From Lacisediminihabitans sp040549525 (lineage in GTDB: Bacteria > Actinomycetota > Actinomycetes > Actinomycetales > Microbacteriaceae): DNA of 64,000 nucleotides. The stretch spans positions 1-64,000 of the forward strand of contig NZ_JBEPTM010000009.1 of NCBI RefSeq assembly GCF_040549525.1. The letters run 5' to 3'. Within the stretch, counting starts at the first letter, position 1; the number at the start of each line of letters is the position of its first letter. Below the pieces are notes generated by a model. The model was given only the letters and a program-made list of their open reading frames with translations. It was not told the DNA's origin and ran no database searches. Positions 24,631-34,117 of this stretch are shown here, piece by piece. A program made the translations under genes and the position numbers.

Positions 24631-26043
24631 ATGACAAACAGTTCCGAAGCCGGCCCGACAGTCTTCGTGTTGTTCGGGGCAACCGGCGACCTCGCAAAGC
24701 GCATGGTGCTCCCCGCATTCTTCGAGCTCGCCAAGCACGATCTCCTGCCCCGGAAGTGGCTCCTGGTGGGCAACGGTCGTGGTGACGTGTCGCACGAGAA
24801 CTTCCGGCAACACGTGAGCGAGGTACTGGCCGAATTCGGGCCGAAGCCCGCGGACGGGCCGTGGGAGCAGTTCAGTGCCAACCTGCGATTCGCCGGCGGC
24901 GGGTTCGAGAAGTCCGATCCCGGATCCCTGCTCGACGTGCTCGCCGAAGCGAAGGCCGAGCTCGGAGAGGACGCGCAGTTCGTGCACTATCTCGCGATCC
25001 CGCCGACGGCTTTCATCAAAGTCACCGAGGGACTCGGCGAGCACGACCTCGCCGCGGGGTCTCGGGTGGTCTACGAGAAGCCGTTCGGCACCTCGCCAGA
25101 GAACTTCCGGGAGCTGGATGCCGCGGTGCACCGGGTGCTCGAAGAGCACCAGGTCTTTCGCATCGACCATTTCCTCGGCAAGGAGGGCACACAGAACCTT
25201 CACGCCCTGCGTTTCGGCAACGGACTCTTCGACAGCTCCTGGGATCGGGAGCACATCCGCGCGGTGCAGATCGATATTCCGGAGACCCTCGACATCGATG
25301 ACCGCGCCGAGTTCTACGACGAGACCGGCGCCTTCCTCGACATGATCGTGACCCACCTGTTCCAGGTGGCGGCCGAGATCGCGATGGAGCCGCCGCTCTC
25401 CATGAAGGCGGACGACCTGCAGGCGGCACGCGAATCCGTGATCGCCGCGTTTCGTCCCCTGTCCCGTGACGAGGTCGTCTTCGGGCAGTTCGAGGGCTAC
25501 ACGGACACCGTCGGCGTCGCGCCGGATTCGACCACCGACACCTTCGTCGCTGCGCGGCTCTGGATCGATACCGATCGGTGGCGTGGCGTGCCGTTTCTCC
25601 TCCGCACCGGCAAGCAGATGGCGAAGGGAGCCCAGCAGGTGAGCATCATCTTCCGAAAGCCGGGGGACGGTCCACTGAGCCACGACACCCCAGTGGTGGG
25701 CAATGTGCTCACGGTGAAACTCGAGGGATCGGGTGCGATCGACTTGCGCGTGGTCGTCAAGGAGCCCGGGCCCGAGTTCGAACTCGCCACGGGAACGACA
25801 GCGCTGCCGCTTGCCGAGGTCACCGACGCCGATCCGCTTCCGCCCTACGTCAAGCTCATCAACGACGTGGTGCTCGGGGATCGTTCGCTCTACACCCGCC
25901 CGGATGGCCTCGAGCATGCGTGGGACGTCGTCGCGCCGATTCTCGACGATCCGCCGACCGTGCTGCCCTACGCCCGTGGATCCTGGGGACCGGATGCCGC
26001 GACGACGCTCGCCGACCCGGACGGGTGGCTGCTCGGACCATAG
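24631..26043 (+). CDS. zwf: Glucose-6-phosphate dehydrogenase
   Basis: A 470-residue enzyme that oxidises glucose 6-phosphate to 6-phosphogluconolactone with NADP+, the first step of the oxidative pentose phosphate pathway. The N-terminal nucleotide motif FGATGDLAKR (15-24) and active-site block RIDHFLGKE (177-185, usual form RIDHYLGKE) are present. The gene stands alone, not with tal/tkt/opcA/pgl, so it may be an additional copy to the main zwf. The ATG at 24631 follows AAGGAG; an in-frame upstream ATG lacks this spacing. Confidence 0.88.
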   Translation: MTNSSEAGPTVFVLFGATGDLAKRMVLPAFFELAKHDLLPRKWLLVGNGRGDVSHENFRQHVSEVLAEFGPKPADGPWEQFSANLRFAGGGFEKSDPGSLLDVLAEAKAELGEDAQFVHYLAIPPTAFIKVTEGLGEHDLAAGSRVVYEKPFGTSPENFRELDAAVHRVLEEHQVFRIDHFLGKEGTQNLHALRFGNGLFDSSWDREHIRAVQIDIPETLDIDDRAEFYDETGAFLDMIVTHLFQVAAEIAMEPPLSMKADDLQAARESVIAAFRPLSRDEVVFGQFEGYTDTVGVAPDSTTDTFVAARLWIDTDRWRGVPFLLRTGKQMAKGAQQVSIIFRKPGDGPLSHDTPVVGNVLTVKLEGSGAIDLRVVVKEPGPEFELATGTTALPLAEVTDADPLPPYVKLINDVVLGDRSLYTRPDGLEHAWDVVAPILDDPPTVLPYARGSWGPDAATTLADPDGWLLGP

Positions 26044-26052
26044 TGTCGCGCG

Positions 26053-26292
26053 CTACGCGCCGGAGTGGATGGTGCCCGCGAGGGCGACGATCTCGTCTTC
26101 CGTCACGACGATGCCCGCATCGGAGAGGCGCAACCGAAGGTCGTCGACGATGTCGTCTTCTCCGCGAAGGTCATCCGGCTTGAGTGCGATGTCTGCGCTC
26201 ACCTGGCTCGCCAGTCCTGCGATCTTCTGCTCGCGGGAGGCATCGCTGCTGCCGTCCTGCACTGGTTCGCTCAGTTCACCGGCGTCAGTCAT
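26053..26292 (-). CDS. Small acidic conserved protein
   Basis: A 79-residue soluble acidic protein. The central and C-terminal part (QKIAGLASQVSADIAL; DIVDDLRLRLSDAGIVVT; DEIVALAGTI) looks fully helical and well ordered. AGGAAG lies before the ATG at 26292; open sequence upstream overlaps the next gene. It ends 9 bases from the end of the convergent zwf-like gene. No function recognised. Confidence 0.6.
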   Translation of the reverse strand: MTDAGELSEPVQDGSSDASREQKIAGLASQVSADIALKPDDLRGEDDIVDDLRLRLSDAGIVVTEDEIVALAGTIHSGA

Positions 26293-26342
26293 TGGTTCCA
26301 CTTCCTGTTGTGTCGCTTCCAGAGTATCTGCCACGGCACCGG

Positions 26343-27377
26343 TCAGACTGCGGCGGCCGCCGGCTCCCATCCGATTGCCGGAGCGATGTGCTTCGCAATC
26401 GTTTCCAACAGTCGGGAGTTGTATTCGACCCCCAACTGGTTCGGAACGGTGAGGAGCAGGGTGTCCGCCGCGCGAACGGCGGCATCCTTCGCGAGTTCTT
26501 CGGCGATCTTGTCGGGTTCTCCCACGAAGCTGCGTCCGAATCGAGCCGCTCCACCGTCGAGCTGTCCGACCTGGTCTGTCGAATCGGATGACCGGCCGCC
26601 GAAATAGGCGCGGTCCCGATCCGTCACAATCGGAAGCACGCTTCGGCTCACGGAGACCCGAGGGGTGCGGTCCCAACCGGCTTCGGCCCAGGCGGCACGA
26701 TAGAGGGCGATCTGTTCAGCCTGCAACTCGTCGAACGGCACCCCGGTGTCCTCTGTCAGAAGGGTCGAGCTCATGAGGTTCATGCCCTGCTCGGCCGCCC
26801 ACACTGCGGTTTTCCTCGTTCCGGAGCCCCACCAGATGCGTTCGGAGAGCCCGGGCGACTGCGGCTGGATCGACAGCGCCGCGGAGTGGCCGCTCATTCG
26901 GGGATTGGCCCGCACTACCCCGGCGCCGTCGATTGCGGCACGGAACAGTTCGGTGTGTGCCCGGGCCAGGTCGGCATCCAACTGTCCGTCACCGGGGAGG
27001 TAGCCGAATGCCTCGGAGCCGTTCAGTGCCGTCTCGGGGGAGCCACGGCTGATGCCGAGTTGCAGCCGTCGATTGCTGATCAGGTCGGTCACCGCCGCCT
27101 CCTCGGCCATGTAGAGCGGATTCTCGTAGCGCATGTCGATGACTCCGGTGCCGACCTCGATGTGGCTCGTTCGAGCGGCCATCGCCGCGAGCAGGGGAAA
27201 CGGCGAGGCGAGCTGTGGAGCGAAATGGTGCACGCGGATGTACGCGCCATCCAGGCCGAGTTCCTCGGCGGCCACTGCCAGCTCCACCGTCTGCAGCAGG
27301 GCATCCTGCGCCGTCGGTGTGAGGGAGCCTCGCACGTCCTGCCAGTGCCCGAAGGAGAGGAATCCGATTCGTTTCAT
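26343..27377 (-). CDS. LLM-class flavin-dependent oxidoreductase
   Basis: A 344-residue luciferase-like monooxygenase-fold protein: the opening MKRIGFLSFGHWQ, HHFAPQLASPFPLLAAMAARTSHIEVGTGVIDMRYENPLYMAEEAA and IWWGSGTRKTAVWAAEQGMNLM are typical of this subfamily, which uses reduced FMN or F420 to oxidise varied substrates. No partner reductase is adjacent. The small acidic protein downstream may be co-transcribed (50-base gap). Substrate unknown. Confidence 0.83.
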   Translation of the reverse strand: MKRIGFLSFGHWQDVRGSLTPTAQDALLQTVELAVAAEELGLDGAYIRVHHFAPQLASPFPLLAAMAARTSHIEVGTGVIDMRYENPLYMAEEAAVTDLISNRRLQLGISRGSPETALNGSEAFGYLPGDGQLDADLARAHTELFRAAIDGAGVVRANPRMSGHSAALSIQPQSPGLSERIWWGSGTRKTAVWAAEQGMNLMSSTLLTEDTGVPFDELQAEQIALYRAAWAEAGWDRTPRVSVSRSVLPIVTDRDRAYFGGRSSDSTDQVGQLDGGAARFGRSFVGEPDKIAEELAKDAAVRAADTLLLTVPNQLGVEYNSRLLETIAKHIAPAIGWEPAAAAV

Positions 27378-27547
27378 GGGGGATGAAGCGTGTTTCGAGC
27401 CTGCGGTATTCCCGGCGGAACACCGCAGGGGCAGTCCTCATCGCCCTCGAAGGTGGCGCCCAACCCGTGCATAGCTGCCCCATAGCCCGGAGGGCTGTGC
27501 TGGAGTTCAGCCCGACGATCGAGTCGGTCGAAAGGACTCCCGCCTCC

Positions 27548-28720
27548 ATGAGCATGAACGAATCTGCACCGTTCCACCCCGAGGCCGCTCCCGCCCACCG
27601 CAGGTGGCGACCGCGTTCGATCGTTATCGCGGCATCCGTCGGCGCACTGGTCATCGCGTGCGGCGCGACCGGCATCGCCGCGACCGCGCGGGTGATGTCG
27701 CTGCAGGCCGGGGTCTCCTCGTCGTCATCGACCGGCACGAACGCGACTCTCCTTCCCCAGCGTGGCTCATCCGGATCGATGTCCCGCGCCTCCGAGACCG
27801 CGAGCGCGACACCCGCGACCGCTCGCCAGTCCCTCGGCATCGTGATGATCGACGCCGTTCTGGGGTACGAGGGCGCGGAAGCGGCGGGGACGGGCATCGT
27901 GCTCAGCGCCAGTGGCGAGATCCTCACCAACAACCATGTGATCCGCGGCGCCACCCGCATCTCCGTGACGGTCGCCAGCACGGGCACGACCTACACCGCG
28001 GATGTGGTGGGAACCGACACCACCAGCGACATCGCTGTGCTGCAGCTGCGGGGCGCGTCCGGGTTGGTCACCGCCCCGCTCGACACCGCCTCAACGGTCG
28101 CCGTCTCGGATGCCGTCACCGCGGTCGGGAACGCGGGCGGTACGGGTTCACTCACCGCCGCTGCGGGCACGGTGACCGCCGTCGACCAGACGATCACCGC
28201 GGCGGGGGAGTCTGGGCGCGATCCGGAGACCCTGAAGGGACTCATCGAGACCGACGCGGACGTCGTAGCGGGAGACTCCGGGGGGCCGCTCTACGACTCC
28301 GACGGCGCAGTCGTCGCCATTGATACCGCGGCCTCCAAGGGGTCGTCCGCGGTCACCGGCTACGCGATCCCGATCGGCACGGCCCTCCACATCGCCACCC
28401 AGATCGAGTCCGGGGTCGCGACCGACCAGATCACCATCGGCCTTCCCGCGTTCCTCGGCATCGGCATCGGCCAGGCCGACCCCACCGTATCCGGAGCCGT
28501 GATCTCGGGTGTCGTCGCGGGGACGCCGGCGGAGTCCGCAGGACTCGTCGCCGGCGACACGATCACGACGGTGGATGGCGACGCGATCACCTCCGGCAGT
28601 CAGCTCAGTTCGGTTCTCGGTGGTCATGCCCCCGGCGACTCCGTCGCGATCGGGTGGACGGATGCCGCGGGAGCCGCCCACTCCGCAACGGTCACGCTCA
28701 TCGAGGGTGCCGCCGACTGA
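27548..28720 (+). CDS. Membrane-anchored HtrA-like serine protease with PDZ domain
   Basis: A 390-residue protein with a single N-terminal membrane segment (about 24-47), a low-complexity Ser/Thr linker, a trypsin-like domain with the triad His130 (TNNHV), Asp161 (TTSDIAVL) and Ser244 (GDSGGPL), and a C-terminal PDZ domain (about 290-385; AGTPAESAGLVAGDTITTVDG). It should act outside the membrane in envelope protein quality control. The ATG at 27548 is chosen; ATG at 27554 is nearly equal. Divergent from the oxidoreductase gene. Confidence 0.87.
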   Translation: MSMNESAPFHPEAAPAHRRWRPRSIVIAASVGALVIACGATGIAATARVMSLQAGVSSSSSTGTNATLLPQRGSSGSMSRASETASATPATARQSLGIVMIDAVLGYEGAEAAGTGIVLSASGEILTNNHVIRGATRISVTVASTGTTYTADVVGTDTTSDIAVLQLRGASGLVTAPLDTASTVAVSDAVTAVGNAGGTGSLTAAAGTVTAVDQTITAAGESGRDPETLKGLIETDADVVAGDSGGPLYDSDGAVVAIDTAASKGSSAVTGYAIPIGTALHIATQIESGVATDQITIGLPAFLGIGIGQADPTVSGAVISGVVAGTPAESAGLVAGDTITTVDGDAITSGSQLSSVLGGHAPGDSVAIGWTDAAGAAHSATVTLIEGAAD

Positions 28721-28764
28721 GCCTGCCGGGCCTTCCCCGTGGGCCGATCGTTCGGAGTGCTCGT

Positions 28765-29784
28765 CTACAGCGGATCGGTGAGCGACAGCTCCCACACGGC
28801 GAGCCCGTGCAGGTTGCGGCTCAGCGCGAGGCTGTGCCGAACCTCACGGGACCGGGCGTCCGACCACCAGACGACGGTGTCATCCGGAAGCGTCGCTGTC
28901 CACTCCGCCTGGGTCGAGTCCCACTGGGCGAGGTCGCCCGCGAGCGCGCGAGAGTCGTCGTCGCTGAGTTGCTTGCCCTCTGATCCGTTGCCCGGCCAGG
29001 AGTAGCCGTAGCCGGCCACGCCGAGGTCGATTCGGGCGGTCGGCACGCCCGCGGCGATGAGGGCGTCGAGAGCGGTGGTGGCCCACGGCAGACCGCCGAC
29101 CGGTCCGGGCTTCGAGAAGGACGGACCGTGCTGGTCGTAGGCCATGAGCACGACTCGCGTCAGCTGGGGGGTGAGTTGCGCGAAATCGTAGCCTGCATCC
29201 CGGTACCGCGAAGCCGAGCTCGCCGCCATCACCGCCATCGATACCGACCGGGGTGCACCGAGGGAGTCGTGCAGCTGTGTGGTGAAGGCGGCGAGACCGG
29301 GGGCATCATCGGCTCCGAGAGACTCGAGGTCGAGCTGCACTCCATCGAATCCGGCGGCGGAGACCTGTGCGACCAGTTGGGTGATGACGGTCGAGCGGTT
29401 CTGGGCGCTGGAAAGCAGGGCGGAGGCGATCTTGCCGGAGAAGTCCGACGTCAGCGAGTCGTAGTTGCTCACAAGGAGGTCTGCGGTGAGTCCGCGAGAG
29501 TGCGCCGCAGCAACCAGGCCGGCCGCGTTGGCCGGGAGTCTCGACACCGCATCCCCGGCGGCGGAGATGGTCACGCCGTCGATGCCGATCGTGGTGATGG
29601 CGTGGGTGTCCCGGTCGAGCGAGGTGGCGTTCGCGAGTGTTGGCACGACATACAGCTCGGTGGGGATCGCCGGCAGCGAGGCTGAGGGCGACGGGCTCGC
29701 AGCCGGCGTGGCGGCGATCGCCGCGCATCCGCTCAGGAGGAGCGATGTGGCCAGCGCGAGTGAAGTCACTATTCTGTTCCGCAC
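28765..29784 (-). CDS. Secreted GH18-like lipoprotein
   Basis: A 339-residue protein. Lipobox LLSGC puts the lipidated Cys at residue 20; the rest is a TIM-barrel GH18-like domain with FDGVQLDLES, where Asp152 and Glu154 match the D-x-E of the chitinase motif and Gln150 replaces the middle Asp. It resembles YaaH/spore-type glycosidases more than active chitinases. The GTG at 29784 is chosen because GAGGAGG lies five bases before it; a second GTG two codons upstream is possible. Activity on peptidoglycan or glycans is a guess. Confidence 0.76.
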   Translation of the reverse strand: MRNRIVTSLALATSLLLSGCAAIAATPAASPSPSASLPAIPTELYVVPTLANATSLDRDTHAITTIGIDGVTISAAGDAVSRLPANAAGLVAAAHSRGLTADLLVSNYDSLTSDFSGKIASALLSSAQNRSTVITQLVAQVSAAGFDGVQLDLESLGADDAPGLAAFTTQLHDSLGAPRSVSMAVMAASSASRYRDAGYDFAQLTPQLTRVVLMAYDQHGPSFSKPGPVGGLPWATTALDALIAAGVPTARIDLGVAGYGYSWPGNGSEGKQLSDDDSRALAGDLAQWDSTQAEWTATLPDDTVVWWSDARSREVRHSLALSRNLHGLAVWELSLTDPL

Positions 29785-29885
29785 GCTCACCTCCTCATCT
29801 CCGCAATCACTCGGTCGTTCCAGCCTCGATCCACAGTAGACGCGCTCCCCAGACCGGGCGAATCGGCCGCGCCGCGAATGCCGGC

Positions 29886-30269
29886 TCAGTCTTCCGCTGA
29901 TCGCCCGCGGAGTTTTTCGAGGTCTCGTCGTTCTCGTTTGGTCGGGCGCCCAGCACCCCGGTCGCGCCGGACGGTGACCGCGACCTCTTCCCTCGGCGGG
30001 GGCGGTGGGGTGAGGTCGACGAGGCACTCCACGGCGACGGATGCGCCGACGCGCTTCGAGACCAGTCGGGCCACCAGAACGGTGCGTTCGAGGTCGGTGG
30101 TGCGCAGTCGAACCTCGTCGCCGACGTGCACGGACTGTGCGGCTTTCGCTCTCTCGCCGTTGACCTGCACATGGCCGGCACGACAGGCCGCGGTGGCCGC
30201 CGAGCGGGTCTTCGCCAGGCGCACCGCCCAGATCCAACTGTCGACTCGCGCGCTGGTCGGGGCATCCAT
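29886..30269 (-). CDS. S4-domain RNA-binding protein, Hsp15 type
   Basis: A 127-residue protein with an N-terminal S4 domain (about 7-65; ARVDSWIWAVRLAKTRSAATAACRAGHVQVNG) and a basic tail RGAGRPTKRERRDLEKLRGR, as in HslR/Hsp15, which binds stalled 50S-nascent chain complexes. The ATG at 30269 is six bases after a TAGAGT -10 box, so leaderless. The role in ribosome rescue is taken from the family. Confidence 0.85.
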   Translation of the reverse strand: MDAPTSARVDSWIWAVRLAKTRSAATAACRAGHVQVNGERAKAAQSVHVGDEVRLRTTDLERTVLVARLVSKRVGASVAVECLVDLTPPPPPREEVAVTVRRDRGAGRPTKRERRDLEKLRGRSAED

Positions 30270-30300
30270 TCTTCGACTCTACGACCTCGAAATGGCGCGA

Positions 30301-30753
30301 TCAGGCGGAGGCGAGGGAGCCCTTCCAGGAGACGAGGCCACGGACCGTTTCGCTCGGGTCATCCGCCAGGCGCTGCATCACATCGGCCGGCACGAAGAAG
30401 TTGACGGCGAGGAATCCCCTCACCCGCTCCGAGGGGTCATCGGCCAGCGAGCGCAGCACATCGCAGGGGGCGGTCTCGTTGCGAGCGACACACGCCCGAA
30501 CCCCTTCGTCAGTGTCGTGCGCCAGCGTCACGAAGAGGTCTTCCGGCGTGTTGTAGCTGCTGGCCGCGCTCTCGCGGATCTTGGGGTTCGCGTCGGCCGC
30601 GAGCAGCCGGAGTCGGCGGATCTTGCTCGCCGTCACCGGGGGAGCGGGATGCAGCGTCGCCGCCTCCTCGCTGGTGAGCATCACCGGAGCGTGGTCACGC
30701 ATGGCCTGGCGCTGGGCGGGGGTGTTGAAACGGATGCAGGACATGACGGTCAC
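30301..30753 (-). CDS. Leucine-rich-repeat-variant (LRV/HEAT-like) protein
   Basis: A 150-residue protein built of about 24-residue helical repeats from residue 55 on: NPKIRESAASSYNTPEDLFV, EGVRACVARNETAPCDVLRSL, ERVRGFLAVNFFVPADVMQRL. This is the LRV pattern, used as a protein-binding scaffold. No enzyme motif. The start is at 30753 or an ATG three codons later. Function unknown. Confidence 0.7.
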   Translation of the reverse strand: MTVMSCIRFNTPAQRQAMRDHAPVMLTSEEAATLHPAPPVTASKIRRLRLLAADANPKIRESAASSYNTPEDLFVTLAHDTDEGVRACVARNETAPCDVLRSLADDPSERVRGFLAVNFFVPADVMQRLADDPSETVRGLVSWKGSLASA

Positions 30754-30817
30754 GATACCGACAGCCCCCGTCCGACACGCGAAACACCCCGATCGCGCAG
30801 TCGATTCGCGGCAATTC

Positions 30818-31651
30818 TCAGGCGATCAGTCCCGCCCGGTTCCGCCGGGGAAACCAGGGGATGCTCGGCGACGTCGTCTGCTGGTACCGGGCGTATTCGG
30901 GGTACTTCGCCACCGTGAGGTTCTCCGTGAAGCGGGTCGAGCCGACGAACAGCGCACTCAGGAGCACGGCGCCGACCACGGTCCAGTGCCACACGGTTCC
31001 CATCGCGACGGCTCCGAAGAAGAACAGCAGCCACCACTGCGCCTGTTCGAAGAAGAAATTCGGATGCCGCGACAGTCGAAACAGCCCGGTCTGCAGAAAG
31101 CGTGGCCGGGGTTCACGCCCGGCCGCGAGCTCGGCTCTCTTCCAGCGGTGGAAGTCCCACTGCTGCTGATCGGCGATCGTCTCACCGACGAGACAGGCGA
31201 GGAAGAGCGCGCTCAGCAGGACGTCGAGTCCGCCGAACGGAACACGACCGTTCTCGAGGGCGGCCAGACCCGGGAGGGTGATCAGCACCAGCAGGATGTT
31301 CTGGTAGATCACGATGAAGAAGAGATTGAACAGTCCGAACTGCCGGGGCGTCATGCGCGACCGAAGCACCGGCCAACGGTAGTCCTCTGCGCCGGAGTAC
31401 CCGCCCTTGCGAGCGAAATTGAAGGTCAGGCGCGCTCCCCACAGAGTCACCAGCACCGCCATGACATCGAGCCGCGCATCCTGCAGCCCCGCCGATCCGG
31501 CAAAGATCCAGAGGTAGGCCACCGGAAGCAGCGACCACAGCCGATCGACCCAGGAGGTGTCACCGGTGATCAGGGAGGCGAGCCAGGCGAAGGCGCAGGC
31601 CGCCAGATACAAGATCGAGACGAACGCAAAAGATGTCACGTGCCGAATCAT
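30818..31651 (-). CDS. DUF1295-family membrane protein (steroid-reductase-like)
   Basis: A 277-residue membrane protein with about seven hydrophobic segments. DYRWPVLRSRM, FRLSRHPNFFFEQAQWW and the C-terminal TRFTENLTVAKYPEYARYQQTTSPSIPWFP place it in the DUF1295/3-oxo-5-alpha-steroid 4-dehydrogenase-like group. The family is implicated in lipid or steroid double-bond reduction in eukaryotes; the bacterial role is unknown. It lies alone next to the surface locus. Confidence 0.82.
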   Translation of the reverse strand: MIRHVTSFAFVSILYLAACAFAWLASLITGDTSWVDRLWSLLPVAYLWIFAGSAGLQDARLDVMAVLVTLWGARLTFNFARKGGYSGAEDYRWPVLRSRMTPRQFGLFNLFFIVIYQNILLVLITLPGLAALENGRVPFGGLDVLLSALFLACLVGETIADQQQWDFHRWKRAELAAGREPRPRFLQTGLFRLSRHPNFFFEQAQWWLLFFFGAVAMGTVWHWTVVGAVLLSALFVGSTRFTENLTVAKYPEYARYQQTTSPSIPWFPRRNRAGLIA

Positions 31652-31804
31652 AGGTCGCAGGTGTGCCTCGGGACGATGAGGAACTCCCCACCGACTGGGC
31701 GTTGAACGCGGATTCTGTTACATTGTTGTGACCTGTGTGTCGACAGGGGGGTGTGCGGCGGGCTTTATTCGATACTGATGTGAACGTTTGGACTTAACTG
31801 AGCC

Positions 31805-33958
31805 ATGAGCCGACCCCCGCAGCACCGCCACTCTGATTCGACCTCCGGTGGGTGGTCCTCCCGCATCGTCTCACGGTCGGTCGCGCGCATATTCGATCGT
31901 CCACGTAATCGCTTACTTGCGGGAATCGTCGCCGCGGTCGCCGTCGCCGGACTCGCCATTCCCGCGGTCGCCGCTGGCACCCCGATCAGGCCCGTGATTC
32001 CCGCTACTCCAGCCCTCGCCTCCGATGTCACCGCGGGAAGTAGATCCGTGACCATCCCGGCAACGGAGGCGACGTGGACATCAACGCGATACCCATCCTC
32101 TCCACGCACCGCGCAGCCCTATCTCAGTGCATCGAGAACCGCGGATGCGAGTTTTCTCAAATTCAGCTTGCCGAGCCTCACAGGCTCGAAAGTGAGGAGT
32201 GTGTTCTTGCAGTTGCGGGTCGCCAGCACTGGCGCTACTCGGGCGGGCGTGCAGGTTTACCCGACAGCGTCGACGTGGTCGACGTCGACTCTCACTCAAA
32301 AGTCGATACCTTCCCGAACCGGTGCTCTTGCGAGCACGGCTTCGGTAGCGGCGGTAGCAGGAAGAACGATTTCGATACCGCTCTCGACCGACTCATCACT
32401 ATGGTCAGGGTCTGCCACATCGTTCGAGATCCGCTACTCGCAAGCATTCACGAGTAATACGTTCTATCGTTCGGGCACCTACGGTCCAAAGCTCATCGTT
32501 GTTGTAGACGGCGCGTCCTCGACGTCGCCGGAACCGAGTCCGCAGCCGTCCGAGCCGGGTGCGTCATCGTCGCCCGAACCATCAGCAACCACCGGTTCGG
32601 AGCCGACCACAGGCATGGCCTTCGCCATAGCGAAGTCGAACAGTTCGGCGAAGAAGGTCTTCGCTCATTACTTTCCTCCATACCCCATATCGTTCGACAA
32701 TAAGCCGGCCGCCAGCGACTATTACGCACGGAACTACCTCACTGCCACCGGTGAGGGTGGGGTGCACGCGCTGTCAGGCGGTCTGCTCCGCGACCGACCC
32801 GAAGGCAGGGACCCGCTTCCCGGCGACTGGCAACTGGCAGACATGAAGTCCGAGGTGAATGCTGCAGCGGATGCCGGAATCGACGGGTTCAACGTCGACA
32901 TCCTGAGCCTCGGCGGAGACAACTGGAACCGCACTGTGCTTCTGATGAAGGCCGCCGAGCAGTCCGGTCGTCATTTCACTATCGTGCCGAATCTGGATGC
33001 CACAGCAAGCGCGGGAAAGTCCGACATCAACACCGTAGCCGCAAAACTTGCCGAACTGTATGCATATTCCTCCGCCTACAAACTTCCCACGGGGGAGTAC
33101 GTTCTCTCGTCCTTTGCGGCGGAGCGGCAGAGTCCTGCGTGGTGGACCCAGCTGAAGAACACTCTGTCGACTCGCTACGGGGTGAAGACCGCGTTCATCG
33201 CCATCTTGCTCAGCCCAAGCGACTCGAACTTGAAGGCTTTTGCTCCAATCAGCTACGCCATCGGCGACTGGGGCACGCGGACCGCGCAGACCGTCAAGGA
33301 CGCCCCGGCCTATGCGGCCAAGGTCCACGCGCTCGGCGTGAAATGGATGGCTCCCGTTGCAATTCAGGATGAGCGTCCACGAAGCTTCCTCTACGCCGAG
33401 GCGAGCAATACCGAGACCCTTCGTGCGTCGTGGGATCGCGCGGAGTCTGACGGCGCGGATCTCGTGCAACTCGTGACCTGGAACGACTACTCCGAGGGCA
33501 CATCCTTCGCTCCCTCAGCCGGACACGGAGATTCTTTTCTCGACATCAATGCCTTCTACGCGACGCGTTTCAAGACCGGTGCAGCACCTGCCGTCACCGG
33601 TGATGCGATCTACATCACCAACCGAATCCAGGCATTCGGAGCTGTGCCGAGCACGGTGCAGCAGCTCATGGCCCCGACTCTGAGTGGCACGACCGTCAAG
33701 CCCCGAGACTCGGTTGAGGTTCTCACGTTTCTCGCGAAGAGCGCTGTGGTGACGGTCACGATTGGCAACACGACCTCGACGTACACGGCTCCAGCGGGCG
33801 CTTCCACGAAGACTTTCCCAATTGCAATCGGCGGCATCTCGGTGGTCGCAGAGCGAGCGGGGACTCAAGTCGCGAAGGTTGTCTCCACTCATCCGATTGT
33901 CGCGAAACCGCTCGTTCAAGACCTGGCGTACTACGCGAACAGTAGCCGTGAGCAATGA
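31805..33958 (+). CDS. Secreted DNRLRE + GH71-like glycoside hydrolase
   Basis: A 717-residue secreted protein. A signal/anchor segment at about 38-58 is followed by a DNRLRE-type beta domain (about 75-240), a Pro/Ser/Glu linker (240-270), and a GH71-like TIM-barrel (from KVFAHYFPPYPISFDN at about 285 to about 595), then a small C-terminal beta domain. GH71 enzymes cut alpha-1,3-glucan. WNDYSEGTSFAP is a recognisable family block. At the edge of the polysaccharide locus it could trim or degrade the exported polymer. The 3' end converges with the kinase gene across a hairpin at 34090-34117. Confidence 0.8.
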   Translation: MSRPPQHRHSDSTSGGWSSRIVSRSVARIFDRPRNRLLAGIVAAVAVAGLAIPAVAAGTPIRPVIPATPALASDVTAGSRSVTIPATEATWTSTRYPSSPRTAQPYLSASRTADASFLKFSLPSLTGSKVRSVFLQLRVASTGATRAGVQVYPTASTWSTSTLTQKSIPSRTGALASTASVAAVAGRTISIPLSTDSSLWSGSATSFEIRYSQAFTSNTFYRSGTYGPKLIVVVDGASSTSPEPSPQPSEPGASSSPEPSATTGSEPTTGMAFAIAKSNSSAKKVFAHYFPPYPISFDNKPAASDYYARNYLTATGEGGVHALSGGLLRDRPEGRDPLPGDWQLADMKSEVNAAADAGIDGFNVDILSLGGDNWNRTVLLMKAAEQSGRHFTIVPNLDATASAGKSDINTVAAKLAELYAYSSAYKLPTGEYVLSSFAAERQSPAWWTQLKNTLSTRYGVKTAFIAILLSPSDSNLKAFAPISYAIGDWGTRTAQTVKDAPAYAAKVHALGVKWMAPVAIQDERPRSFLYAEASNTETLRASWDRAESDGADLVQLVTWNDYSEGTSFAPSAGHGDSFLDINAFYATRFKTGAAPAVTGDAIYITNRIQAFGAVPSTVQQLMAPTLSGTTVKPRDSVEVLTFLAKSAVVTVTIGNTTSTYTAPAGASTKTFPIAIGGISVVAERAGTQVAKVVSTHPIVAKPLVQDLAYYANSSREQ

Positions 33959-34089
33959 CGAGCATGGCGACGTGTTTCAAGGTCGCCAGTCATAGTCACA
34001 GTTACCGGTCACCGTCACAAGTCGAAGTCGAGTTTCTGGCATGCGATGGGATATCCCTCGCGATGGGAATCTGCACCGGTTGCGATCAC

Positions 34090-34117
34090 CCGTCAGCCCC
34101 TCGGCGTTGGCTGACGG
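34090..34117. terminator. Bidirectional hairpin terminator
   Basis: CCGTCAGCC (34090-34098) and GGCTGACGG (34109-34117) form a perfect 9-bp stem with a 10-base loop between the ends of two convergent genes; it touches the stop codon of the kinase gene at 34118. Confidence 0.7.

Noticed and set aside
24085..25917. A 610-codon open frame on the minus strand under the zwf-like gene
   Set aside because: It is the antisense of a clear enzyme gene; high-GC codon bias keeps that frame open. No ribosome-binding site or recognisable domain.
31805..33958. Frameshift in the GH71-like gene near 32080-32460
   Set aside because: A second open frame runs through this part, but the main frame reads continuously as a DNRLRE-like domain, so no shift is needed.
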